Of a stretch of 64,000 nucleotides of DNA, positions 1-11,430 are shown piece by piece. The notes below the pieces were generated by a model, which was not told the DNA's origin, searched no databases, and worked only from the letters and a program-made list of their open reading frames with translations. The translations under genes and the position numbers were made by a program. How positions within the stretch are numbered: position 1 is the stretch's first letter; every line of letters starts with the position of its first letter. This stretch comes from Hygrophila difformis (Eukaryota > Streptophyta > Magnoliopsida > Lamiales > Acanthaceae), in NCBI GenBank assembly GCA_030278955.1, contig JAOANR010000003.1, forward strand, positions 58,893,628-58,957,627, read 5' to 3'.

Positions 1-713
1 CCTTGATCATTTTCCTCATAGTGTTCAACAATGAGGTATTGTTCGACTGCTCAAAGTTTTCAGCACTCTTGAGATGCTTGTGCAAGTTGTGGCTCAGTTC
101 TCGATGCCTAAGGCGGGCTTGCTCAGTGACCCATCTTTGCTCTACTGGCCCCTTTTTCTCAAACAGATATGGATTCCATTTGAATGGAAATGCTTCGTGC
201 ATCATGATTGTTCCGCTGTTTAGAATTCGGCTTAAATCCTTTTGTTTTACAGTGAAGGCCATCTTGACTTGCGGATCAATAATCTGATTTGGGATGATGA
301 CATCGAAGTCTGCAAGCCCTGCATCTTGTGTTCCCCTTTCTACGTGTCTGTTCCAGATCGCTCTATGTTCCCTGAACTTTAGCTGTATGCGTTCATGGTG
401 CACTTCCGGAGTAGTCAGTGCATCGTGTGCAGCATGATCCCTCATCATCCCCCAGAATTTCTTCATGTAATGGAAGTAATCTCTCTCGATTGAAGTAACT
501 GCCTCTGTCCTCTTGTCTGGGGGAATATGCACATTCCAGCCTGGTGGGAGTTCTAATTCAGTCTCCGTGGTCTGATCAAGAGGGATGTTATGGACTGACA
601 TGAGGGCATCCCTAATTTGCTTTATTTCGATTCTGTTTGTATAAGCCTCCTTTGCTGCTGCATCTAATGTGCAATCAGGCAGCCCAATGCCTGATTTGAT
701 AACCTTATCATTC
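1..713 (-). CDS. Exon 2 of unknown ORF downstream of the integrase (runs off left edge)
   Basis: The minus strand is open from 713 to base 1 (237 codons) with no in-frame ATG at its head. It begins directly after a good 3' splice site (pyrimidine tract ending CTCTCTCAG, intron base at 714). The protein is soluble-looking and rich in charged residues and His; segments such as FHYMKKFWGMMRDHAAHD and HEAFPFKWNPYLFEKKGP are typical. I see no membrane segment and recognise no family. It lies in the position where Athila and Tat elements carry an extra 'envelope-like' or additional ORF, so it may be such a gene or a captured host gene. The frame joins cleanly to the candidate exon at 2168-2300. Confidence 0.6.
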
Positions 714-2167
714 CTGAGAGAGAAAGAGATCATTAAATCCAAACAAGTTTTTATAATTTTTCAAGAAATCATTCAAGTTAAAAATCAATATCCTCACATT
801 TTGAGCTTTGCTCGAAATGTGATTTATTTGATTATTCTTGAATTCTTATTACATAGCATAAGTGACACTATTTACAACTACAAATTTACATAATACAAAA
901 TTATTAAAATTTGAGGTCATTGGACCTAAAAATATTTTTGATTTGGACTATTGAGTCCAAAGAGAAAATAAAATGGTCATTGGACCAAAAATCTTTTTAA
1001 TAGGCCATTGGGCCCAAAATGCTTGATTTTCTCAATTTTTTAAACAAGCTCGAGGCACTTGTTGAAAATGGGATGAGATGAGATGAATGGAATGAATGCT
1101 CGAATTTGGAATGTGCAGTGGAGACGTGGCGAGATGGATTTGCTATTTCCGGACTGCTTGGACTGTCTTTGGACAGTTTAACACTCACTAAAATTGCAAA
1201 TAATATTTTTTAATTTTTAAAGGTTGACTTGTTTTATTTAATGAAAAGTGGGATGTAAGTGGTCCCTTTTGGATTTTTGAAAAGAGAATAGCAGCTACAG
1301 GTGACAAAAAAACTGCTATTAACTCACACTTTTAGTTCCATTGGGAACCAAAATACTCCAGTCAACAATTATTCCTATCAACTCTTTGTCTTTTTGTGAA
1401 AAGGTGTTTGCTGAAAAGTGGTTTGGTGGCACAGGCTGCCAAATAAAAACAATCACCCACTTTCTATGTATTGCAGCATATACACACAGATACACCAAAA
1501 TAGGGAAAGGCATTAAATGACTGTATTGGCACGCAAGACACAATAGTACACTATCAACACAAGATCATGCTTTCTCTTTACAATAACACAAGATCATCAT
1601 TCGTACCATGCTTCAGATCATACCTAGAACACATAATCAAACATGTAACAATTTCCAACTTCAGATAAAAAATATAAAAAATAATAAAGCATCCATGCTC
1701 AAGACATCCAAATGAACATAAAAACATATTCATGAAACAATCAAACCAGAATTACATTCTCCTGCTCCTAGTCCAACAGTTAACCAATAACACCAGCCAA
1801 TCAAGAATTAGCCAAATGCTCATCAGTATCCCAAATCAAACAGAGATTGCAAACCAAGAACGAAAATAAGAGCAAGGAACATCCCCTCTAGAACCCTACA
1901 AAGCTAGAGAACTCAACAATGGTGAAACTCACCACTGTCGAACCCTAAAGTACTGCCTGTGCTCCTTAGACAACCTAGGTTCAAAAATCGAAATGCCCAC
2001 TCAGAATCGACAATCCCCAATCCTCTAAATCAACAGAAAACGTTCCCCAGCCTTCTACACATGCTCGGACGACACCAAAAATTACCACAAAACACAAGAT
2101 TCACACTGCTCACCATATGAAATGCTCAAAATCAACATTAAACTAGAGAAAAGGAACCTATTTACAC

Positions 2168-2300
2168 CTATTTACACAAATATCCTCATGATAAACATAA
2201 AAATCCCCAAAACTCGCAAGAACAGGGGGTACGGGAAACTCGGGAATCGCGAATGGAGGGTTTAACAGGGCTCGGGGTTCTTCGAAGATGAGGACGCCAT
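2168..2300 (-). CDS. Candidate exon 1 of the same unknown ORF, with one frameshift
   Basis: An ATG at 2300 opens MASSSSKNPEP, a start common in plant proteins. After that a one-base loss in a C run moves the reading to a stop (TAA), but the next frame continues open (LLNPPFAIPEF then FGDFYVYHEDICVN) to a donor-like site AATAG/GTGTAA at 2168/2167. The exon ends in a phase that matches the acceptor at 713/714, giving a 1454-bp intron. Upstream there is a TTTTAAAA box near 2465 and a CT-rich leader. The exon assignment is inference; the matching phase and the local reading are what I see. Confidence 0.45.
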
Positions 2301-2469
2301 TGACGATTTCGCAAAAATAAAATAGGACGAAGTGTTGCCTGAAGATGGTCGGAAAGTGCGACGAACACTTGGTGTCCGTTCGGGAATAAGGGTTCGAGTT
2401 TCAGGAGTGATTTGAAAATTTAGCTAAGTGTTGGGAGCGTAGGGAGAAAAAAGGGAGAGGGGGTTTTAA

Positions 2470-2830
2470 AACTGATGGGCCCTGTCGCGGAACCCTAGCC
2501 CATGTCGCGGAACTGGGTTTCGCGACTAGGGTCTAGCGACATTAGAGGTGTCGCTAGACTGGAAGCCTGTCGTGGGACTGGTCCCTGGCGATAGACGTAG
2601 TCCCGCGACATGGGTTCGTTCCGCGACAGGATATGGAATGAGGGTTTAGAGGCCCTGTCGCTAGACTTGATTCGTGTCGCGGAACTGGGTATCGCGCCAC
2701 GGAGTTGAGTTTAGCAACTGAGGTCCCAAGCTGTATCTGAAGGGCCATGTCGCTAGCCTCCCTTCCTGTCGCGAGACTAAGTTTCGCAACATGGAAGGAG
2801 TTTCGCGACATGGAATTTGAATTTTCAAAT
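2470..2830. repeat. TGTCGCGG palindromic repeat cluster
   Basis: Repeated words GTCGCGGAAC, GTCGCTAGAC and their complements occur in both orientations, the same style of repeat that fills the long LTRs further right. Here the arms are less regular. It lies just upstream of the TATA-like box of the unknown two-exon ORF. Confidence 0.6.
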
Positions 2831-3289
2831 TTCGATGGACTGGGCCCGAGAGTGATGTTGGGCCTGAATCCATTTTATTTGTTTTGGACTTGAATAAATT
2901 CAGTCCAAAACATTTAAAACAATTACTGGGCTGATTATTTACAAAATATACTTGCATAAAATAGGCTGGGCCAATTTCTATTTATTGTAGAAGTTATTCC
3001 GGATTTTAAATTTCTTTAATCCCCGGGAATATCATCTGAATTTCATGGAGTTAGTCCAACCAGGAACCTGATTTTCTGCTTGTTTTTCTGCTCCTTCTTT
3101 TTGGTGGTTCTGGTACCTGTGCAAGACAAATAAATTAACCAAATTAGATTTTCTCCAAATATCAACATCCTCGCATTTAGAGTCTTAGTACTTTAAATGT
3201 TTAATTGATTTTTGGATACTTTTTGATTTTAAATAAAACAGTGTATATGTATACATAAAATGAAATTTTTATAATTTTTAATGCTGTTT
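2831..3289 (-). other. 3' non-coding domain of the Athila element, with a repeated module
   Basis: No long ORF. On the minus strand it holds a splice-acceptor-like TGCACAG, a short segment that can read QVPGW, the word ATTCCGGATTTTAA on the plus strand, and a stem-loop next to CAACATCCTC near 3167-3205. The same module occurs twice in the interior of the nested element at 13760-14730. Confidence 0.5.
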
Positions 3290-4279
3290 TTATTGAGTGT
3301 AAGCCGGGTCTACCACTGCTTGGCTCTCTTTCTCCGGATCGAACTGTCCTATGTATTCTTTCAGTTGTTGTCCATTCACCAACAAATTCCCTTTGTCAGT
3401 TCGGATCCTGACTGCACCGCTCTCAAATACCTCCAACACCTCATATGGCCCTTCCCATCTTGATCTCAGCTTTCCGGGAAACAGCTTCAACCTAGAATTG
3501 AACAGTAAAATATTTTGGCCAACATAAAAATTTTTGGATTTAATCCTGCGATCATGCAACTTCTGGGTCCGCTCTTTATAGATCCGAGAGCTTTCATAAG
3601 CATGCGCCCGTATTTCCTCAATTTCATTGAGGTCCAACTTGCGCTTGCTCTGAGCAACTTTCGGATCAAAGTTAAGCGTTTTAACGGCCCAGTAAGCTTT
3701 ATGCTCTAACTCTATGGGCAAATGACAGGCTTTTCCGAAGATAAGCCTGTATGGGGACATCCCAATGGGAGTTTTATACACTGTACGATATGCCCATAGT
3801 GTATCATTGAGCTTATGTGCCCAATCCTTATAGGTTATCCCAACTGTGGCTTCGAGTATATGTTTGATCTCGCGATTTGATACCTCGATTTGACCACTAG
3901 TTTGGGGATGATAAGGCGTGCCTATCTTATGAAGGATTCCATTTTTACTCATTAAAGTTTCAAAAGCTTTATTAACAAAGTGTGTTCCTCCATCAGATAT
4001 TACCACCCTAGGTACGCCAAATCTACTGAAAATGTTGTTCTTGAGGAACTTGATAACTTGGCTACCATCATTGGTTGGTAATGCGACCGCCTCGACCCAC
4101 TTGGACACGTAATCGATAGCTACCAAGATATAGTAGTTTCCACATGACGGTGGAAACGGTCCCATGAAGTCAATACCCCATACATCAAAAATCTCAAGTG
4201 TGAGTCCTTTCTGAGGCATCTCATCCCTCTTGGAAATATTTCCTAACCTTTGGCATCTGTCGCAGGCTTTTGCAAACAC
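3290..4279 (-). pseudogene. Integrase region of Athila-type pol
   Basis: A 329-residue open segment. It starts with the second half of the zinc-binding HHCC domain ([11 protein letters not shown]), then an rve integrase core with the acidic triad: D in [10 protein letters not shown] in ISDGGTHF and E in GQIEVSNRE, spaced as in DD35E enzymes. The C-terminal part ([11 protein letters not shown]) is the usual GPY/F module; no chromodomain is seen, as expected for Athila. It would insert the cDNA into host DNA. The upstream RNase H segment is in another frame, with the shift between about 4240 and 4330. Downstream on the minus strand come non-coding sequence and the unknown ORF. Confidence 0.9.
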
Positions 4280-5079
4280 CTTGCAGTCCTCATAAATAGT
4301 AGGCCAGAAAAATCCACACTCGAGTACCTAGTGGGCAGTTGAGTGGGACCGTGGTGGCCTCCATATTCAGATTCGTGGCATTTCTTGGTGATTTGGTGAG
4401 CCTCTGACTCGGTTACACATCGCCTGATCATTGAATCAACGCAGTGTTTGAACAGGAAAGGGTCTTCCCAGAAGTAGTTTACTACTTCTTTGAAGAATTT
4501 TGCCCTTTTGTATTTCTGCTGGAATGGTGGAACTATCCCACATGCTAAAAAGTTAGCAATGTCGGAGAACCATGGACACGCTTGGTCATGCAAATGCAGT
4601 GCGAACAACTGCTCATCCGGGAACTCTTCATTAACGGCTTTTTCATTTTTATCATTTTCTAATCGAGATAATTGGTCAGCAACACCATTATCTCGACCTC
4701 GCCTCCCTTTTATTACGATGTCAAACTCTTGCAGCAACAGCACCCACCTGATTAAACGAGGCATTGCGTCTTGCTTGTTGAACAAGTATCTAAGTGCACT
4801 GTGGTCAGTGTATACTTTAGTCTTTGTCCCAATAAGATACTGTCTGAACTTGTCAAACGCAAAGACTACAGCATACATCTCTTTTTCTGTAGTAGTGTAG
4901 TTTATTTGGGCTTCATTCAAGGCATGACTTGCGTAATAAATTACGCAATGTCTCCCATCCTTATGTTGCCCTAAAATTGATCCCGCTGCAAGACCACTTG
5001 CATCACACATCACCTCGAATGGCAGTGACCAATCGAGTGGTTGCACAATTGGAGCAGAAGCTAACATCGTTTTGAGCAT
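4243..5079 (-). pseudogene. RNase H and integrase zinc-domain region of Athila-type pol
   Basis: A 278-residue segment that begins inside the RT connection, carries a Ty3-type RNase H (CDASGLAAGSILGQ, TTTEKEMYAVVFA, VYTDHSALRYL) and ends in the first half of the integrase zinc domain (CHESEYGGHHG), after which the frame is lost. The acidic residues of RNase H (D in CDAS, E in TEKE, D in TDHS) are present. Frameshifts on both sides (about 5080-5110 and about 4300) separate it from the RT and integrase segments, so the polyprotein of this copy cannot be made. Confidence 0.88.
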
Positions 5080-5108
5080 GTCAAAGGCTTGGATACACGC
5101 CTCATTTA

Positions 5109-5852
5109 TTACAAAAGAATTTTCTTTACAAAGAAGGTAGTGAGCGGCTTGGCAATTTTAGAGAAATCCTTAATGAATCTCCGGTAAAAACCGGCATGCC
5201 CTAAGAAGCTCCTAACCGATTTTATTGAATTGAGGAGAGGGAGATTGGAAATGATGGAGACTTTGGCCAGATCGACCTCGATGCCTGCGCGTGAGATGCG
5301 GTGACCTAACACTATGCCCTCAGTGACCATAAAATGGCACTTTTCCCAGTTTAAAACCAAGTTAGTGTCCTCACATCTCTTTAAAATATTAGCAAGATTG
5401 ATCAAACATTCTTCAAACGTATCTCCATATACAGAGAAGTCATCCATGAAGGCTTCAATGCATTTTTCGATAAATTCAGAAAATATAGACATCATGGATC
5501 TTTGAAATGTTGCTGGTGCATTGCATAATCCAAAAGGCATGCGCCTATAGGCAAAAGTGCCATAGGGGCATGTAAAAGTTGTTTTTTCGTGATCCTCACT
5601 GGCGATCACTCTTTGATTGTAACCTGAATAACCATCCAGAAAACAATAAAACTCCATTCCCGCCAACCGTTCCAACATTTGATCGATAAAAGGTAAAGGG
5701 AAATGGTCCTTGCGAGTGGCCTCGTTCAGCTTCCGGTAGTCTATACAGACTCTCCATCCGGTGACCGGCCGTGTGGCAATTTCCTCCCCTTGTTCATTCT
5801 TGGTGATGCACACCCACCCCCCTTTGGAACAACCTGCACAGGACTGACCCAT
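5109..5852 (-). pseudogene. Reverse transcriptase core of Athila-type pol
   Basis: A 247-residue segment with the ordered RT motifs: WRVCIDYRKLN, FPLPFIDQMLERLAG, the first catalytic Asp in FLDGYSGYNQ, TFTCPYGTFAYRRMPFGLCNAP, and the catalytic box FMDDFSVYG (F-MDD, normal for this lineage). It copies element RNA into cDNA. It overlaps the upstream segment in a different frame; the shift lies in a run of C around 5815-5825. It ends at a stop near 5109 before RNase H. Confidence 0.92.
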
Positions 5853-6470
5853 TTGCTGTCAGAAATCGGGTATATAATACCGATATCTAACACCTTGATC
5901 ACTTCCTTTCTTACCACTTCCTGCATGGGTGGGTTCAATCTTCGTTGGGGCTGGCGCGAGGGCTTGAAATACTCCTCCATTAAAATCATGTGCATACAAA
6001 CAGAAGGGCTTATTCCTTTGATATCAGAAATGGTCCGACCGATTGCACGCATATATTTTTTAAGCACCCCTACCAGAGCATTTTCTTGATCTTGTGTCAG
6101 CTTAGCTGACACAATTACCAGTAACATTTTATGTTCAGCGAGAAACGCATACTTAAGATGGTCCGGTAGCACTTTTAGTTCAAGCTCTGGTGGGCATTCC
6201 ACAAAGGGAAGTAATTTGCGAGAGTTAGATGGGGGAAATTCAGATTTACCTTTCGGATCCTGCATCAGTACAGGATCCGCCTCCTCTTGGGTGGCGTCTT
6301 CATGGAAATCAGCGCCGTCAAACTCCTCCAAATCCCCGGTTTCGGGATCGGCGAAATGGACGGTGTTGCATCCTTCGTGCTCCATGCCAGCAGGCTTCAG
6401 TGTCTGCTTTGAAAAGTCATCATCCATCATCATTACAATCCCAGTTTCAGAGTCTAGCTCTCTCTCACTC
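5741..6470 (-). pseudogene. Protease-RT linker and N-terminal RT of Athila-type pol
   Basis: This segment encodes the acidic linker after the protease and the start of RT, including LPDHLKYAFLAEH, YMRAIGRTISDIKGISP and RRLNPPMQEVVRKEVIKVLD. It ends at the frameshift near 5815. At 6470 the reading frame runs into the LTR of the nested element. Taking out 6471-20465 and one copy of the CACTC duplication puts this frame in phase with the protease ORF at 20466, so pol was still readable across this point at the time of insertion. Confidence 0.9.
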
Positions 6471-7767
6471 TGAAACTTTTGACAAATTTCCACACACGAG
6501 TATTTTATGAAATATATCGAGTTTGAATTTATTAAATGAAGGAGTTACGATTTATGAAAGGGGTTTAAGGATATATCAAGATTGTTACTCTTTTTATTAC
6601 TCAGGTGGGGTGCTTTAATTTCAAATGGCGCTGCAGTCCTCTCATGTCATGAAACTTTTGACAAGTCTCATGGTACAACCGGGATAGATTGACCTTCAGC
6701 CTGTCACACTGAGGGTCCCCGGCATATGTGCCATGATACTTCTCATGATTTCTTGTCATGAGATTCCCTGCCATGAAACTTTCGGCAGATTCCCACTACA
6801 TGAGTATTTTCCGAAAAATCACGTTTTTATTTAATCGTGTTAAGAAACTGTGCCCCCGAAAGCGCACGGAGTCAAAAATTGCAGTATTTATAGTAAGTGC
6901 CGGATCGTTCACTGGAGGATGTGCGATGGAAGCAGGGCCCACGTCGTTTTATAAGATTTTCCACTCGGTTACTCGATTCAAGTTTGTGTTGGATATCTAA
7001 CAACTACTTGACAGAATTTAAACTAAGCTATGAAAGCAATATAATAAAGCAGATAAAATTATTCTAAAAAGTGAATTAAATTAATCTAAGAAAGCAATGA
7101 AATTATTCTAAGAAAGCGGTTAAAATTATTCTAAGAAAGCAGATTTACAATGAGACAGAAGGGACAGGAAGAAAATAATAAAAAATTGGAGAAGATTCAG
7201 ATGAAACACAATTAAACTTCCATTTTGTTACACAGCTCTTTGTTTGGGATAATCCTTTCAATTAACTAACTCTCATGCTCTCTATACTATGTTCCCTTTA
7301 ACAGACAGGTACTTACAGTAAGAGTTTACATGCTCTTAAGACAGCAAAATCTAAGATACCACAGACTCACAACTGCCCTCACACGGCCGTGTAGAGGCAT
7401 TTTATTCATCTGTGGTGGACAAGCAACACCTGACAAATCATTTATTGAAGTGGCAAGTACCGCTATCATTCCCCCATGTCACACCCTAAGATTCTAATCA
7501 AGCCCTGAACTATCCCTTAACTCTCAGTCCTAGTAGCAGTTACGCAACTCTCAATACAACCGAGTGACCTCTAAAGAAAGCAGTTAAAAGAAAGCAGTAA
7601 AGAAAGCATTTAAAATCCTATCACTCGGAGGTTTTTGAAAGTCTGACCCTGGTAGTAAAAGAAAGCCCCCAGTCAGAATGACCGGGTGTGGATCAAGAAT
7701 TCCCTATTCTCGGTGAACCGCTCGCAGTGTTCACTTCCCTTCGGGTGGTTATGAGATACAAACTAAT

Positions 7768-7830
7768 GAAACGAACTAATAAATTAGTTCGTTCCAGGTG
7801 TGGAACGAACTAATAAAATTAGTTCGTTCC
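7768..7830. repeat. Two adjacent AT-rich hairpins
   Basis: AACGAACTAAT is followed by its complement ATTAGTTCGTT, and the arrangement is repeated at once after a short spacer. The same hairpin occurs in the other long LTRs, once with changed bases that still pair. Confidence 0.8.
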
Positions 7831-9265
7831 GGATGCACTCACTCAGGACTCAAAAATAGGCTTTGGCAGAAGAGGATAGCAGTTGAAAGGAACTCAACCC
7901 TATCTTAGAAAATAACCAAGGCCTATGTATTATTCCTCTAGAATTATCTAACACACTGTATTTGAATCCAAGTGGACTCCATCTCGGTGTGATAGTTAAG
8001 ACTAAATTCCCAATACACAGCAATTTTGGAAAATAAAAGATTTTGAAAATCATTCCCTAAACAAGTACTAGACTCTCAATAAGAACACAGACCCTTTCAG
8101 TCTAGGTGAGACCTAATCGCTGACTCTGCTTCTAATTCCCCAAAATCAACCCCCAGTCGGATATGAATTAGTCATAACTGTGGAATTTATCCCTTACTCG
8201 GATCCGGATTTTATAAATGAATTTTTATTGGAAATTTATTGTGAGACATCTGATTTAAATCTAGACTTCTATGTCCAAGGGAAGGATCCCAAAATAATAT
8301 TGACCACAATATTTACATAATAATATCATGCATAAATTTATAGAGAAGTGTAAAATTAAATAACCCAAAATATAATGTGGGTTTAGACAGAAGTTGATAC
8401 ACAGAGATGAAATAGCCGGAGATGAGAAGAATTTATTTTGCTAAAAAGATGGCAAAACGATTGGGTGGACTGCAAACATCTGCTGTCCAATTTCCCTCTC
8501 ATTTGGATGGAATGATTTTTAGACAGTGGAATGCCTCAAATGACAGTTGTCGCCGTCATCTCAGACTCCACTGTCTGTGAATTTGGATAAAAACCCACAT
8601 GTTCTATTACTGCAATAATTATTAGATGGCATTGGCATATATCATCTATCATTACTACAGCTCCAGATTCAGGTTTGAAATTAAAATAAAGAAAAGAAAA
8701 CTGTATCCGGATAGGAGTCAGCTGAGCAGCTATTATAATCCCGGATGGACGAACCGCCAAGGCTTCCACCGACCACTATTCGGACCATGCAAAATAACAT
8801 CTAATAATTAATATACAGACCACGAGCTAGTTATCCGTGTGGGAATACCCGCCAACATTAGTCTGTTATATCTCTTACTAGTTGTTTCACACATCACGTA
8901 AAAGACAAAATAAATAAAAGAAAAATATTTTTGGGTCATCTTGTATGAGAGACATTGGTTTCTCATGCAAGGGTATGGAATTAAATCCATACTTACTCTT
9001 TATGTCCAAATAATCACTCATTCCATAATTAAATAATTAATTACAGTCCGGATTATATGCTTAGATCATTAGAGTTTAAATTTTTTTGTAGAAGAATCTT
9101 TTAATGGAAAATTGAACAAAGTTCTTTATATCAAATTAATCATGGGTTGAGATCATTGGATTTCAACCTCAAAATATTAATATAAAGGTTCAATTAATTA
9201 ATGGGGTGAGATGAAGAATAAAAATTTGGCAAAAAAGGTGCCACTTTGTCGCAGAATAGAGTTTG

Positions 9266-9780
9266 TGTCGCGGACCATGGGTCCGCGACAAGGGTTTCGC
9301 GACAAAGAGGTGGGAAATAAGAGAAATGGAATTTTGAAAATTAGGGTTTGCTTTGTCGCTAAACAAAAAATTTTGTCGCGGAACATGGTTCCGCGACAAG
9401 GGGGTATAGCGACAAGAGGTTTGAAAATTGGTAAGGACATAATTCCTGGTCGCGGAACAAGGATTTTGTCGCGGACCGTGGTTCCGCGACAAAGGTTCCG
9501 CGACAGAGTCCTCCCAGAATAAAATTACAAGTATTTGGGTCCTTGGTCGCTAATCAAGGGTTTTGTCGCGGAACGTGGGTCCGCGACAAAGGTTGCATCG
9601 CGACCAAGGGGTTTTAAAATTAATGGCAAGGCATAATTTTCTGTCTCGGAATAAGATTTTGTCGCGGAGCATGGTTCCGCGACAAAAGCCATGCAGACAA
9701 AATGCAAGAATTTGGTCCTTTGTCGCTAAACATGGGTTGTGTCGCGGACCGTGGGTCCGCGACAAAGTGCATGGCGACAA
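9266..9780. repeat. Palindrome array, cluster 1 (left LTR of LARD-like element)
   Basis: About six units of roughly 100-120 bp. Each has an inner palindrome such as TGTCGCGGACC-ATG-GGTCCGCGACA (9266-9290) or TTGTCGCGGAAC-ATG-GTTCCGCGACAA (9373-9399). Several are framed by an outer pair GTCGCTA and TAGCGAC. The palindromes create mirror small ORFs on both strands, which I take as shadows. Confidence 0.85.
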
Positions 9781-10359
9781 AGGGTTTTAAAATTTTATAA
9801 AATTTTGGCAGCATAACCCCTTATATTGGAAACTCGGGGTTTGCGTCTTAATCCGTGGGATTAAGACGAGGATGATGCAACACAAATATAAACAAAATAT
9901 ATAAAAATCAAAAATCTAGCTAAAACATGAAAAAATGGTCAAGTGACCCAAAATACAAAAATAAAGCAAGTAATATTATGGAAGTGACCCATAATAGATT
10001 TTTGTGGAACATTTTCTCATATAACAACAAAAACCAAAAATGTGTTAAACACACCCATTGATTAAGTGTTTTCAACCCAAAAAATACAAAATAAAAAACT
10101 GGAAAAATAAAAGTGAACACTAGCTACACTAATTTATTACAAAGCATAAATTAAAACTAAGCTAAAATCTACATCTACATTGCATAAAAATAAACTAAGC
10201 TACCTACTCTAACATATTTTTGGAGAGCACAGCGGTGCCTCCAAGAACAGTGAAAATAAACTAAAGTGTAGCTAGGTTACTGTTCAAGGGGGGTGGGAGG
10301 ATATATTTATAGATGAGCAAAATTAGCCCTAGGCCCATTAGGCCCATTGTGTCGCTAAG

Positions 10360-10690
10360 CAAAATGTTTTGTCGCGGAACAGCTTGCATAGGGACACAAC
10401 ACATAAAATTTGCTTTTTTGCTTCAGATTTTCGCACAGGAGAGGACGGGAGCTCGAGTCCAGCTACATAAGACAAATCTTTCTTACCCAGCGGGACCTTG
10501 TGCGTATTTAGGCATGTGATGATTTTGAAAATGAGGGGTCACATGTCGCGGAATGCTGCTCTCTGTCTGTGTCGCGGTCCTTTGTCGCGGAACAATGTTC
10601 CGCGACAAATTTTATGTTTTGCTACTCCTCTCACAGTCGCGGAGCATTTTTTTGGTCGCGGAGCATTTTGTCGCGATGCACCCTATCGCG
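10360..10690. repeat. Palindrome array, cluster 2 (left LTR of LARD-like element)
   Basis: Shorter, irregular set of TGTCGCGG words including GTCGCGGAAC-AAT-GTTCCGCGAC near 10585-10610, then repeated GGTCGCGGAGCATTTT units. It lies next to the CT-rich and GC-rich block. Confidence 0.75.
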
Positions 10691-10788
10691 AAAAATGAAT
10701 TAATTTTCTCTCCTTTCTTCTCTTCTCTCTCCTCTCTCTTTTCATTTCTCTTTCCTTCTTCTCAAATTCAAATTCTTCTTCCAGTTTT

Positions 10789-11430
10789 TCATTCTCCTCC
10801 TCCATTCTTTCTTTTCTCCTTCCTCTTCTCTCCCCTCTCTTTCATTTTCTTTGTGTGTGTGTGCTGGGTTGTGATGGAGGAGATGAGGGTGGCCGGAGAT
10901 AGGCAGCGGGGGCTGCCGGAGGAGACGAACAGGAGGTGGTGGCGCGATGGTTGAAGCAGCGGCGGCTGGAGTGTTGGTGCGAATGGAGATCCGTTGGCCG
11001 CGGAATAGGGAGGAGATGGAGGTGGGCATGGTGCGGTGGTGGTGGTGTCGGGAGAGGTGGTGTTGGTGGTTGTGGTGATGAGGATGGAAACCACGGAGGC
11101 GGTGGTGGTGTCGGTTTGGGGGTTGGAAGTGGTGGCTGGAGCTATGGAGGAGCTGGAATGTTGGAATGGTGGCGAGGCGGAGGGGCTGGCCGGAACTGGA
11201 GTCGCCGGAGTTGTGAGGGGCGGAAGTGGTGGCTGTTGGAAGTAGGTGGGCGGCGGATGAGGGCGGCAGTCCGGCGAGGATGAGGCGCTGTGGTAGAAAT
11301 GGACAGTGGTAATCGGAGGTTGAGGTGGTGGCCGGCCGGCGAAGGCGGCCCCGGAGGCGGCGGCGGTAGGGGGATTAGGGTTAGGGTTAGGTTTTGGTGT
11401 GCTTGGGCTTTTTGGTGTGTTTTGGGCCAT
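10789..11430 (-). CDS. Pro/Ser/Thr-rich ORF inside the LTR (213 codons), doubtful
   Basis: An ORF starting MAQNTPKSPSTPKPNPNP, with long runs of Pro, Ser and Thr. It is present in both LTRs (here 213 codons, at 19212-19865 217 codons) and is absent from the related LTRs at 23159 and 31047. The plus strand of the same block looks like a plant gene start: a CT-rich leader, then ATG at about 10873 and GC-rich GGTGGN sequence. So the ORF could be the antisense of a captured gene rather than a real protein. No family recognised. Confidence 0.3.
   Translation of the reverse strand: MAQNTPKSPSTPKPNPNPNPPTAAASGAAFAGRPPPQPPITTVHFYHSASSSPDCRPHPPPTYFQQPPLPPLTTPATPVPASPSASPPFQHSSSSIAPATTSNPQTDTTTASVVSILITTTTNTTSPDTTTTAPCPPPSPPYSAANGSPFAPTLQPPLLQPSRHHLLFVSSGSPRCLSPATLISSITTQHTHTKKMKERGEKRKEKRKNGGGE

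Noticed and set aside
3281..6510. Plus-strand ORFs opposite Athila pol
   Set aside because: They are shadows of conserved minus-strand RT, RNase H and integrase.
9266..9780. CRISPR-like look of regularly spaced palindromic repeats
   Set aside because: Eukaryotic LTR context, repeats vary and pair internally, spacers are homologous between units, and no cas genes are present.
9200..9815. Overlapping small ORFs on both strands with repeated SRNHGPRQ or CRGTMFRDK peptides (also at 17569-18193)
   Set aside because: They are translations of the palindromic DNA repeats; mirror peptides on both strands are expected from palindromes and need no protein.
11370..11396. Telomere-like GGGTTAGGGTTAGG in the LARD-like LTRs (also near 19808)
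   Set aside because: Only about three units, of the TTAGGG not the plant TTTAGGG form, and explained by the Asn-Pro repeat of the ORF on the other strand.
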